Of a stretch of 64,000 nt of DNA, positions 16,915-25,371 are shown in pieces. Under the pieces are notes generated by a model. The model saw only the letters and a list, made by a program, of their open reading frames with translations, was not told where the DNA came from and made no database searches. Numbering within the stretch: position 1 is the first letter of the stretch; every line of letters begins with the position of its first letter. The position numbers and the translations under genes were made by a program. This stretch comes from Robertmurraya korlensis NBRC 107688 (GTDB taxonomy: Bacteria > Bacillota > Bacilli > Bacillales > Cytobacillaceae), in assembly GCF_001591645.1 (NCBI RefSeq), contig NZ_BCVH01000007.1, positions 1 to 64,000 on the forward strand, in the 5' to 3' direction.

Positions 16915-18957
16915 ATGTTCCTTGATGATCGAAGTGTAAATTTGTTAAATGAACTGATTAGAACACCTCAAATTAAAAATAAGGAACTAGAAGTGAAATT
17001 CAAGCTTAGTAGAAGACAGATCTCCTACTCCTTGGAGAAAATTAATCAGTGGCTAGAAACGAAAAACTTATCGCCCATAACTAAGAGTAGGAATGGTAAC
17101 TTTATTATTGATAAAAAGATATTTGAACATTTTTCAGTCCCTCATCCAACTGTTAGTCAATTGGATGAATATATACCGACAGAAAAGGAACGCGCACTAT
17201 TAATTATTTTATATTTACTTGGAAAAAAAGAAGAGGTATCCCTGTTTCATATTATTGATCTTTTTAATGTAAGCAAAAACACAGGAATTAGTGATATAAA
17301 AGAGGCATCCAATTACATTAAAAGCTATTCCTTGACAATCGTTTATAGCCGATCTGACGGATATGAAATTGTGGGTGATGAATTTCAAATTCGAAAGCTA
17401 TTAGTATTTGTAGTTAGATCCGTTTTAAATTTGTTTAATGGTCACAAGTATTTTGAGAGGATTTTTCACCTGGATATCTCTCCAATGAGAGACAAAGTAA
17501 AGTCTATCGAAGCATCATTAAAGATCCATTTAACAGATGAGAGGTTTGAATGCTTACCATATATAATAGAACTAATTTTTTCGCGAATTGAACAAGGGCA
17601 TTTTCTTAACGCTGATTTTCATATTGGTTTAAAGGAACTAGCTGATACAGAGGAATATTTAGTTTCGGAGATTCTATTAAAAGAAGATATGGATTTACCA
17701 ATGAGCGAAAGAATATGGCTTACACTTCAACTGTTAACTTCAAATGTCCGATCATCAGATATCCTTACTGATGATCGGATAAACGACCTAAAGGTTGCAA
17801 TCCTTAATATGCTCGCCATGTTTGAAAAGAAATCATGTATCTTTATCGATGATAAAAAGGCAATCCTCGATAAATTAATGATTCACATGAGACCGGCATA
17901 CTACCGAATTAAATACCATCTTACGTTAAAAGAGCAATACTCTACCAAGCTAATCGAGGAGTATATGGAGCTGTACGAGACTGTCTCTTCTTCTATAAGT
18001 CCACTCGAGTCATTAATTGGTGAGAAATTCCCTGAAGGGGAGATTGCCTTTATAACCATGTTCCTTGCAGGTCAACTGATTAAACAGGGAGATGAGCTGC
18101 ATAGAAGGAAACGTGCTTTAGTTGTTTGTACTAATGGTCTGACCGTGTCAAAAATTATGAAGCAAACGCTAAAGGAAATCTTTCCGGAGTTTTATTTTGC
18201 TGAAAGTCTGTCTCTACGACAATTCCAAATGTATCAACACGATTATGAAATCATATTTAGCACGATCCCGATTCAGTCCTCACAACCAGTGTATTTAATT
18301 AATCCACTCATGACTTTAAACGAAAAAGAAATGTTACGTAAACAAGTCATAAATACCATCGATAAAAAAAGCTATGACTCTATTAATATGAATACGTTAA
18401 TTAATACGATAAAAGAGAATGCAATCATAACAGATGAGACTGCTCTATTAACCTCACTATCCAAACTATTTCAAAACAGTCAGAAGAAAGATTTGAAGAA
18501 TAGAAAAGGTATCCCATTTGGTCTAAAACAATTCTTACCAATTGAATTTATCCAATTTAGCAACAAAGTGGAAACCTGGCAGGAAGCCATTGCTATCGCT
18601 TGTGAGCCATTAGTAAAAAATAACATCATTAGATCGTCCTACGTGACAACTCTAATTGAAGATAATGATCATCAGCATATTTACAGTTTTTTAGGAAAAT
18701 ATATGGCCATCCCGCATGCGGCCAGGGAAAAAGGAGTACTAGCTGACGCGTTTGCTATGCTGATCTTAAAGGAACCAGTAGAATTTGCAAATGGACATAA
18801 GGTATCCATTATTACACCGCTAGCTATTTATAACCCAAACCGTCACTTAAAGGCACTTTTTCAATTGGCAGATCTTGCGGAAGACGATTGGAAAATGTCT
18901 GAATTACTAGACTCGAAGGAGGCAGCTGATGCGTGGCTTATTATCAACGGAAGTTGA
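16915..18957 (+). CDS. PRD-domain PTS transcriptional activator (MtlR/LicR-type)
   Basis: A 680-residue regulator with N-terminal helix-turn-helix domains (residues about 1-150; SRRQISYSLEKINQWL and NVSKNTGISDIKEASNYI), two PTS-regulation domains (about 180-395), an EIIB-like domain (about 400-490; VVCTNGLTVSKIMKQTL) and a C-terminal EIIA-like domain (about 540-680; KYMAIPHAARE with a phosphorylatable His). PTS phosphorylation state sets its activity. AGGAGG is eight bases before the ATG at 16915. It is first in an operon with EIIA, EIIC, epimerase and EIIB genes, so it very likely activates that operon. Confidence 0.88.
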   Translation: MFLDDRSVNLLNELIRTPQIKNKELEVKFKLSRRQISYSLEKINQWLETKNLSPITKSRNGNFIIDKKIFEHFSVPHPTVSQLDEYIPTEKERALLIILYLLGKKEEVSLFHIIDLFNVSKNTGISDIKEASNYIKSYSLTIVYSRSDGYEIVGDEFQIRKLLVFVVRSVLNLFNGHKYFERIFHLDISPMRDKVKSIEASLKIHLTDERFECLPYIIELIFSRIEQGHFLNADFHIGLKELADTEEYLVSEILLKEDMDLPMSERIWLTLQLLTSNVRSSDILTDDRINDLKVAILNMLAMFEKKSCIFIDDKKAILDKLMIHMRPAYYRIKYHLTLKEQYSTKLIEEYMELYETVSSSISPLESLIGEKFPEGEIAFITMFLAGQLIKQGDELHRRKRALVVCTNGLTVSKIMKQTLKEIFPEFYFAESLSLRQFQMYQHDYEIIFSTIPIQSSQPVYLINPLMTLNEKEMLRKQVINTIDKKSYDSINMNTLINTIKENAIITDETALLTSLSKLFQNSQKKDLKNRKGIPFGLKQFLPIEFIQFSNKVETWQEAIAIACEPLVKNNIIRSSYVTTLIEDNDHQHIYSFLGKYMAIPHAAREKGVLADAFAMLILKEPVEFANGHKVSIITPLAIYNPNRHLKALFQLADLAEDDWKMSELLDSKEAADAWLIINGS

Positions 18958-18976
18958 AACAGTAGGAGGAAGAACA

Positions 18977-19432
18977 ATGTTTTTTGATAAAAATATAACC
19001 TTTTTTGGTTTAAATGCTAGTGATCGTACAGATGCCCTTCGGCAAATGGCTTTATCTTTGAAAGAGGCTAACTTAGTTACGTCTTCTTTTGAGAAAGGTG
19101 TGTTGGAGAGGGAGGAATGCTTTCCAACTGGCTTGGCAGTTGGGACGTTTGGGCTTGCTATTCCTCATACAGATTCAGATAAAGTCATTGCACCACAAAT
19201 TGCTTTTGCCTCATTAAAAAATCCAGTCAAATTCCGTCTGATGGGAAATGGGGAGGAAGAGGTAGATGTCTCTTTAATCTTCATGCTTGCATTAAAAAAG
19301 TCTGAAGATCAAATAACGATGTTACAACGGTTAATGGAGATTTTTCAAAATCAGGAGTTGTTAAAGGAATTTGCTGAATGTAAGAGTCTAGAAGATTTTG
19401 ACCAATTATTAAAACAAGTGGAACTAGAATGA
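18977..19432 (+). CDS. PTS EIIA component, fructose/galactitol type
   Basis: A 151-residue EIIA of the fructose-mannitol superfamily. The phosphoacceptor is His64 in the GLAIPHTDSD motif. The ATG at 18977 has GTAGGAGG upstream; the frame stays open further back into the 3' end of the regulator gene, but no ribosome site is there. It receives phosphate from HPr and passes it to the EIIB encoded at 21525-21809. It follows the regulator by 19 bases and precedes EIIC by 25 bases in the same operon. Confidence 0.88.
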   Translation: MFFDKNITFFGLNASDRTDALRQMALSLKEANLVTSSFEKGVLEREECFPTGLAVGTFGLAIPHTDSDKVIAPQIAFASLKNPVKFRLMGNGEEEVDVSLIFMLALKKSEDQITMLQRLMEIFQNQELLKEFAECKSLEDFDQLLKQVELE

Positions 19433-19457
19433 TTTACTAGATAAAGGGGGACATTAC

Positions 19458-20816
19458 ATGTCAGTTTTACAATGGTTCGTTGATCTAGGTGCAAGTGTTA
19501 TGCTGCCTATTCTATTGTTTGTCTTTGGTATTATTCTAGGTACAAAACCAGCTAAAGCTTTTAAGGCGGGTCTAACTGTTGGGATTGGTTTTGTTGGATT
19601 AAACCTTGTCATCGGGTTATTAACGAATAGTTTAGGTCCTGCTTCCAAGGCAATGGTTGATAACTTTGGTTTTCAGCTCGGTACGATTGATGTGGGATGG
19701 CCTGCAGCAGCTGCTATTTCCTATGGTACAGCTTTAGGGAGTTTAGCGATACCATTAGGGATCGGTATCAATGTAGTCCTATTGATTACAGGATTAACTA
19801 AAACATTAGACGTTGATATTTGGGATTACTGGCATTGTGCCTTTACTGGGTCTCTTGTCTATGCCTTAACTGGAAACTTTGCACTTGGCTTATATACGAT
19901 CGCCATACACTTGGTTGTCATCTTCTTCCTGGGAGATTTAATTGCAAAGGATGTTCAGAAATTTTATGGATTTCCAAAGATTACATTTCCTCATGGTGCA
20001 TCTGCGCCATCCTATTTAGTAGCAAAACCATTGAACTGGGTGTTTGATAGAATTCCGGGCTTTAATAAATTAGAAGCTAATCCTGAAACTATCCAAAAGA
20101 AAATTGGTATTTTTGGGGATTCAACAGTAATGGGTGTGTTAATTGGGATTGTCATCGGCTTCTTAGCAGGCTACAGTGTTAGCGAGGTAATGCAACTTGC
20201 CGTTCAAACGGGTGCAGTAATGATGTTAATGCCACGGATGGTATCTTTACTAATGGAAGGGCTTTCTCCAATTTCGGAAGCGGCTAGTGATTTCGTAAAA
20301 AGACGGATGCCAGGAAGAGACCTATATATTGGAATGGATAGTGCCTTATCAGTAGGTCACCCCGCCGTATTATCTGCATCGTTAATTATTGTACCAATTA
20401 CCTTGTTTTTGGCGGTTATTTTACCAGGGAATAAAGTCTTGCCATTTGGTGACTTAGCGACAATTCCCTTCTTAGTCTGTTTAATGACACCAGTTTTTAG
20501 AGGAAATATTATTAGAACAGTTGTTGCAGGCACCATTTATATGGCAGTGGGATTGCTAATAGCCTCATGGGCTGCACCATTAATTACAGATGCTGCACTG
20601 GCTGCGAAATTTGATATGGCAGGGAATACGAGTATATCCGCACTAGTCGATGGTGCTGTTTGGACGACATTTATCTTTGTGGGTTTAGCAAAGTTTATGA
20701 GCTGGGGTGGAATTACGATTATTGGCGTAGTTGCTTTTGCAGGTTTAATTTATATAAATAAGATTAAACCTAAGCGAGAAGCAAAAATCAACGATGACGT
20801 TGGAACTAGTTTATAA
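19458..20816 (+). CDS. PTS EIIC component, galactitol type (GatC-like)
   Basis: A 452-residue membrane permease of the galactitol PTS family. It has about ten hydrophobic segments and the family-typical openings GASVMLPILLFVFGIILGTKPAKAFKAGL and GIGFVGLNLVIGLL (split here into two blocks), plus DVGWPAAAAISYG and FPHGASAPSYLVAKP. It forms the substrate channel and works with EIIA and EIIB. The ribosome site is AAAGGGGGA. The galactitol family also moves other polyols and pentose-like compounds, and the adjacent L-ribulose-5-phosphate 4-epimerase points to a pentitol or L-sugar acid rather than galactitol itself. Confidence 0.88.
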   Translation: MSVLQWFVDLGASVMLPILLFVFGIILGTKPAKAFKAGLTVGIGFVGLNLVIGLLTNSLGPASKAMVDNFGFQLGTIDVGWPAAAAISYGTALGSLAIPLGIGINVVLLITGLTKTLDVDIWDYWHCAFTGSLVYALTGNFALGLYTIAIHLVVIFFLGDLIAKDVQKFYGFPKITFPHGASAPSYLVAKPLNWVFDRIPGFNKLEANPETIQKKIGIFGDSTVMGVLIGIVIGFLAGYSVSEVMQLAVQTGAVMMLMPRMVSLLMEGLSPISEAASDFVKRRMPGRDLYIGMDSALSVGHPAVLSASLIIVPITLFLAVILPGNKVLPFGDLATIPFLVCLMTPVFRGNIIRTVVAGTIYMAVGLLIASWAAPLITDAALAAKFDMAGNTSISALVDGAVWTTFIFVGLAKFMSWGGITIIGVVAFAGLIYINKIKPKREAKINDDVGTSL

Positions 20817-20847
20817 CTAATCCTTAGGTGATTGAAGGTGATGTACA

Positions 20848-21528
20848 GTGTTAGAGGTTTGGAAACAGTTAGTCTGCGACGCGAATAAAGCATTAAAAGA
20901 GTTGCAGCTTGTCAAATGGACGAGTGGAAATGTTAGTTATAGAGACTATGAGAATAATAGAGTAATAATTAAGCCAAGTGGAGTTCACTTTGATGCTTTA
21001 AAGGTTGAGGACATGGTAGTCGTTGATTTAGAGGGAAATGTCATTGAGGGCAAGTTAAAGCCGTCTGTGGATACACACAGCCATTTATATGTTTACCGTC
21101 ATCGTAAAGATATTCATAGTATAGTCCATACTCATTCACCGTTCGCTACAAGCTTTGCTATACGTGGATTAGACATTCCTTCTTACACTACAACAGCAGC
21201 TAATTTGTTTAAAGATCGTGTTCCATGTTCTGGTTTTGCTGCAATTGGTGAAGAAGAAATAGGGAAACAAATTATTGACCATATTGGTGATTCATCTGCT
21301 GTATTACTCCGAAATCATGGGGTATTCACGGTTGGGAAAGATATTGAACATGCAATGAAGGCAGCGGTTATTTTAGAAGAAACAGCTGAATATGCTCATT
21401 ATGCGACCTTACATGAACCAGATCTTGAACCTCTTAGCATAGAAGTGATTAAGCAGTGCAACCACTTTTATAGCACTACTTATGGGCAAGAAGAAAATGA
21501 ATCTATTACAAAGGGTGAGAGTAAATGA
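20848..21528 (+). CDS. L-ribulose-5-phosphate 4-epimerase-like (class II aldolase family)
   Basis: A 226-residue class II aldolase/AraD-family enzyme. Zinc ligands are visible as His94 and His96 (VHTHSPF) and His157 (NHGVF). Asp75 (KPSVDTHSH) and Tyr212 (TTYGQE) correspond to the catalytic Asp and C-terminal Tyr of AraD-type epimerases rather than fuculose aldolases. It would convert L-ribulose 5-phosphate to D-xylulose 5-phosphate, feeding the pentose phosphate pathway. The start is GTG with AAGGTG upstream. It sits between EIIC and EIIB genes, so it probably processes the phosphorylated PTS product. UlaF/SgaE-type roles are an alternative. Confidence 0.82.
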   Translation: MLEVWKQLVCDANKALKELQLVKWTSGNVSYRDYENNRVIIKPSGVHFDALKVEDMVVVDLEGNVIEGKLKPSVDTHSHLYVYRHRKDIHSIVHTHSPFATSFAIRGLDIPSYTTTAANLFKDRVPCSGFAAIGEEEIGKQIIDHIGDSSAVLLRNHGVFTVGKDIEHAMKAAVILEETAEYAHYATLHEPDLEPLSIEVIKQCNHFYSTTYGQEENESITKGESK

Positions 21529-21809
21529 AAAAATTATTAATTATGTGTGGAACGGGTATTGCAACTTCCACAATTGTAACGGGTAAAGTAAAGGAATGGT
21601 TAGAGGAAAATGGGCTTCAAAATAAGGTGAAGTTATATCAATCAAAAATTAGTGAGGAATTAAGTCGTATTGATGAATACGATATCATCGTATCGACAAC
21701 TCTAGTACCTGATAACATTCAGGATAAAGTTATTAATGGTGTACCTTTACTAACAGGTTTTGGGAAAGAAGAGATGTTTGAACAAATCAAAACACAAATC
21801 CTTGCCTAA
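21525..21809 (+). CDS. PTS EIIB component, galactitol type
   Basis: A 94-residue EIIB with the active-site Cys8 in the N-terminal loop IMCGTGIATST, typical of the galactitol/ascorbate group. Its ATG overlaps the epimerase stop by four bases (ATGA), implying coupled translation. It passes phosphate from EIIA to the sugar in EIIC. It is the last gene of the operon and is followed by a strong terminator. Confidence 0.88.
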   Translation: MKKLLIMCGTGIATSTIVTGKVKEWLEENGLQNKVKLYQSKISEELSRIDEYDIIVSTTLVPDNIQDKVINGVPLLTGFGKEEMFEQIKTQILA

Positions 21810-21864
21810 GTGCTTAAGGGAAATTTATTAAAAAGGAAAACTTTGAACCAGGCAAGTTGAACTG

Positions 21865-21910
21865 CACTCCAGTAGTTAGACATGAAGTCTAACTACTGGA
21901 GTGTTTTTTT
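21865..21910 (+). terminator. Strong terminator of the PTS operon
   Basis: CACTCCAGTAGTTAGAC (21865-21881) and GTCTAACTACTGGAGTG (21887-21903) form a perfect 17-bp stem with a five-base loop, followed by seven T. Confidence 0.92.
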
Positions 21911-21955
21911 ATAGTAAAGTTTTTCAGTGCTTGAATTGTTTAACCAACAATTCAC

Positions 21956-21985
21956 TTACAAACAATAGACCAACTAGTTTATAAT
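21956..21985 (+). promoter_or_regulatory. Promoter of the Wadjet operon
   Basis: TTACAA (21956-21961), an 18-base spacer and TATAAT (21980-21985), 65 bases before the jetD start. It is the only good candidate between the PTS terminator and jetD. Confidence 0.55.
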
Positions 21986-22049
21986 ATAAGGATGTCTAAA
22001 TGGGATAGAAGTAGGTGTCTACCCTTAGAACTGAAGAACATGTAAGTAG

Positions 22050-23123
22050 GTGAACAAAATAGATATCATTGAAACAAGGGTGAGAGGGTTTATTGAAGAT
22101 ATTCAGCACCCCAAACAAAAAAAGAAGATTAATATAAATGATTTAGAACTTCAGTTGCGTAAGCTGATGGATGATTATTTTGATATGGATGGCTATTCGC
22201 TGTTCTATCGTTCTATTGAGCTATTGCAAGCAGAAGGACAATTGATTCCTATTCAAAATAACCAATATAACGGAAGAACACCAGCTCTACCCCTATATTA
22301 CTGGGTTAATATAAAAGATCAGTCAACCAAATGGGATCGTCTAGAGATGATGAAACTAAGTGATCAGTTTGACTTTTCCTATTATGAACGTTATCCCGAG
22401 TGGCAGACGAAAGAAGAATGGAACCGGATCGAGAATGTATATACTTTTCTCCAAGACCATCAGGAGAGGCAAATGGTTTCCTTTGAAGAGAGAAGCTTGG
22501 AGCTTTTTGGGCATGAAAAATTCTTACTAGATGGAGAGCAATTTCCTGAAGGCAAAGGCTTTTTAACTAGAATCGGAGTTTCAGCAGAGCAACTGAAAAT
22601 GGAGAGCTACGGGGAACCCTTTGTCTTTTGGATGAAGCAAGGGAAAGAAATAAAAGATATTCAGCGTGTGCTCATTGTCGAAAATCTATCTTTCTTCCAT
22701 ACCTCTATTAAATTATTGGAAGCCAATATACTCGATTATGAACCAGAGCTTATTATTTACGGTGAAGGAACAAAAATTGAACGTAGTTTTTCCTTTTTCT
22801 TTAAAATGTTCCCACCAAAACCCTACCTATTCTATTACGCAGGAGATCTAGATGCCTCAGGGTATGGGATTCTTGTTCGTCTTATAGAAAAATACCCGGA
22901 CTGCTGTATACAGCCTGCCTTGAAAATTTATCGCAAAATGCTTGAATGTGTTGAACAAAGAAATGAACAGAAACTTGGCCAAATGCAAAATAGCAAATAC
23001 CGTGATTCATTTATCAGGTGGTTTACGGAAGAAGAACAAGTCTTATTAATGGAACTATGGCAGGAAAATAAGCGGGTCCCACAAGAGGTATTAACAATAG
23101 AAACATGGAGGAGATGGATGTGA
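22050..23123 (+). CDS. jetD: Wadjet nuclease subunit JetD
   Basis: A 357-residue JetD homologue, the TOPRIM-type nuclease that cuts plasmid DNA once the JetABC complex has stalled on it. The N-terminal half (about 1-190) is the DUF3322-like arm with winged-helix character. The C-terminal TOPRIM domain (about 200-357) shows the key acidic residues: Glu211 in VLIVENLSFF and the Asp pair of GDLDASGYG (about 265-268). The start is GTG at 22050 with a weak ribosome site (AAGTAG); no better start is seen. It is first in a four-gene operon, and its last codons overlap jetA. Confidence 0.88.
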   Translation: MNKIDIIETRVRGFIEDIQHPKQKKKININDLELQLRKLMDDYFDMDGYSLFYRSIELLQAEGQLIPIQNNQYNGRTPALPLYYWVNIKDQSTKWDRLEMMKLSDQFDFSYYERYPEWQTKEEWNRIENVYTFLQDHQERQMVSFEERSLELFGHEKFLLDGEQFPEGKGFLTRIGVSAEQLKMESYGEPFVFWMKQGKEIKDIQRVLIVENLSFFHTSIKLLEANILDYEPELIIYGEGTKIERSFSFFFKMFPPKPYLFYYAGDLDASGYGILVRLIEKYPDCCIQPALKIYRKMLECVEQRNEQKLGQMQNSKYRDSFIRWFTEEEQVLLMELWQENKRVPQEVLTIETWRRWM

Positions 23124-24628
23124 ACGAATCATGGGAAGGATTCGCCCAGCGAATGCAACGATTAAATCCACTGTTTGAGCTAGGAAGGGGGATGGAGGTT
23201 GGTGAATTAAAGCCACATATCCAGACCATTCTCATGCAGGTTCTCCTCACCATTTTTTATAGAGAATTAAATGATGATGATCATAGGCGCAAATCAGATA
23301 TTAAATATATGGTTGAAGATGCTGTGAAACAAATGAGACTTTTGGCAGACGATAAGCAAATCGAACGGATCACTAGCGGGCTATTATATCAGGGGAAAGA
23401 AGAATATAGCAAGCCGTTTGAAGCCCTATATTACGATGAAATCAGACAATCCTGGGAGACGCAAACCTTCCGATATGTCACGATGGATGAACTATATACG
23501 AATCTAGAAATCGGCGGTACCATTGTTTATAAACTAACAGATGTTGCTCAGGAAATGATCTTTATGAGCAGAGAAATGGCTGAGGAATTTTCGATTACGA
23601 TTGAACAACTTTATAGTATGCAGCTGATTAAAAACGGTAATTTCAGAAAAGCTACTCGAAACCTCGATCACCTCATTTCACGAGTGAACCGCTTAATGGC
23701 AAATGAATTCTCCTTTCAAAAGGAAATGATCAACAATCCCAAAATTTTATTGGTTGAAGAGGAAAGACAAAGAGCCGACAATCGTGTGGAAATTGAAAAG
23801 CAATTTGAAGAGGAAAAAAATCATTTTCGAACCATTACGAGTATGATAGAAAAAACAAAACGCAGGAATGAAGCAGACGATTATATTCAGAAAGAATTGA
23901 TTCTACTACAGGAAAAAATTGGACATACAAGGCAATTGCATGATCGTTTTGCGAAGCTAGTTATTCAAAATATTTCTTATGAGCTGAAACTAAAAGCGGA
24001 AAATCCTTCATTGTTTTGGGAGAAAAGCATGGTTTCATTTCGTGAGCATGTTTATGAGAATTGGTTATTAAAAGAAGGTGTTCAGGATTTTACGGTCATC
24101 GAAAAAGTTCTTTCTCCCATGTTCTCACCAAGGAATGAGTTTATACTGCCACTCGATTGGATTTGGGGGGAACAGGAATTTGATGAAAAACAACTAATCG
24201 ATACTGAACCAGAAGAGGAAGTCGAAGAAAGTGTTACTCGTCTACGAGTGACGAACTGGGATTCGGTTATCAAGGCCTGGAGCTATGTGTTTCAATTTTT
24301 ACAATCGAACGGAGAGTTTTCATTATCAAATCTCGCCACCATGCCATTAGAAGTACAGGATTTGTGGTTCGAGGAATCTGAAACAATTGATTTATGGATG
24401 ATGTTTGATAAAAAGCCATTGAAGGTTCAAGTGCTGCATCGGAAGGAAGAAATATTAAGCGATGAAAGAGAAATTCTCCTTCTTAAATTAATGAAAGAAT
24501 ATCCACAATTTGAAGTGTTTGAAGGGATGAAGATCTTTACGATGTTTGATCATCGAGCGGAGCCTTTCGTTTGGTATCAAACGAAAATAACCCCTTTTAA
24601 AATATGTATACAGGAGGAGAAACGATGA
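23120..24628 (+). CDS. jetA: Wadjet kleisin-like subunit JetA
   Basis: A 502-residue JetA (MukF/MksF-like kleisin) that bridges the JetC ATPase heads and binds JetB. It has an N-terminal winged-helix-like region (about 1-200), a central helical region with charged coiled-coil segments (about 210-310; EEERQRADNRVEIEKQF) and a C-terminal head-binding domain. I chose the GTG at 23120: GGAGGAG lies just upstream and the start overlaps the jetD stop by four bases, typical of coupled translation. ATGs slightly upstream lie inside the ribosome site. Identification rests on gene order, size and pattern more than on a single motif. Confidence 0.82.
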   Translation: MNESWEGFAQRMQRLNPLFELGRGMEVGELKPHIQTILMQVLLTIFYRELNDDDHRRKSDIKYMVEDAVKQMRLLADDKQIERITSGLLYQGKEEYSKPFEALYYDEIRQSWETQTFRYVTMDELYTNLEIGGTIVYKLTDVAQEMIFMSREMAEEFSITIEQLYSMQLIKNGNFRKATRNLDHLISRVNRLMANEFSFQKEMINNPKILLVEEERQRADNRVEIEKQFEEEKNHFRTITSMIEKTKRRNEADDYIQKELILLQEKIGHTRQLHDRFAKLVIQNISYELKLKAENPSLFWEKSMVSFREHVYENWLLKEGVQDFTVIEKVLSPMFSPRNEFILPLDWIWGEQEFDEKQLIDTEPEEEVEESVTRLRVTNWDSVIKAWSYVFQFLQSNGEFSLSNLATMPLEVQDLWFEESETIDLWMMFDKKPLKVQVLHRKEEILSDEREILLLKLMKEYPQFEVFEGMKIFTMFDHRAEPFVWYQTKITPFKICIQEEKR

Positions 24629-25371
24629 ATACAGAAACGATCAAACGAGCATCGGCTGTCTACTTTACGTTATTAAAAGAAAAGGTCATCGACGAAAATA
24701 GTGAACACTTTCAAACATTCTTTGATCCGGAAGTACGCCAGACAGTCTTATTATTAGCAGATGAATCAGGTGCGTATATCATAGAATCGCCTAAACGTAT
24801 TCATTTGGTGGTCCAGCCAACGGGATCTGTTTTTGCAACAAATTTCACTCATTTGAAAGAGAAACATCGGCAAGTTGAAACGAAGAAACATTTTCACCTC
24901 ATTAGCATGATCATTATGTCCTTCTTGGCAGCAATAGACCGTAATCAGGCAGCAAGAATCCGTACGAAACGGGAAGGAATTAGCTACTACGCATTAGAAC
25001 GGAACGTAAATGACCTAATCATGAATTGGGAGAACATTTCTAAAGCGAAACCTACTTTTGGAGAAGAAGAGCGTATCGATATGAAGGAAATGATAACCAC
25101 ATGGAAATACATGGAGGTTGACACCGAGGATTACGGGATGAAAAAAGGCAATAGAAGAACAAGAATCGGTTTAATTGCCAGTGCGATGCGTTTATTAGAG
25201 ACGGAGGGGCTAATTGTTATTCTTGATCGGGACGATATTCCAAAGGTGATTCCTAAAGCCGAGCTATTTGAGAGAATTGAATATTTGTATCATGATTATG
25301 ATCGTTATGAACAATTGAAAAAATTAATGACGACAGAGGAGGATGAGCATGCCGAAAATCCATCGAATTAG
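24625..25371 (+). CDS. jetB: Wadjet KITE-like subunit JetB
   Basis: A 248-residue JetB (MukE/MksE-like, DUF4194 type), built of tandem winged helices that dimerise and hold the JetA kleisin. Typical features are a segment YYALERNVNDLIMNWEN and, near the C-terminus, a winged-helix block with ASAMRLLETEGLIVILDRDD. The ATG at 24625 overlaps the jetA stop by four bases (ATGA) and has GGAGGAG upstream. The 3' end overlaps the start of jetC. With jetA and jetC it forms the condensin-like loop-extruding motor. Confidence 0.82.
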   Translation: MNTETIKRASAVYFTLLKEKVIDENSEHFQTFFDPEVRQTVLLLADESGAYIIESPKRIHLVVQPTGSVFATNFTHLKEKHRQVETKKHFHLISMIIMSFLAAIDRNQAARIRTKREGISYYALERNVNDLIMNWENISKAKPTFGEEERIDMKEMITTWKYMEVDTEDYGMKKGNRRTRIGLIASAMRLLETEGLIVILDRDDIPKVIPKAELFERIEYLYHDYDRYEQLKKLMTTEEDEHAENPSN

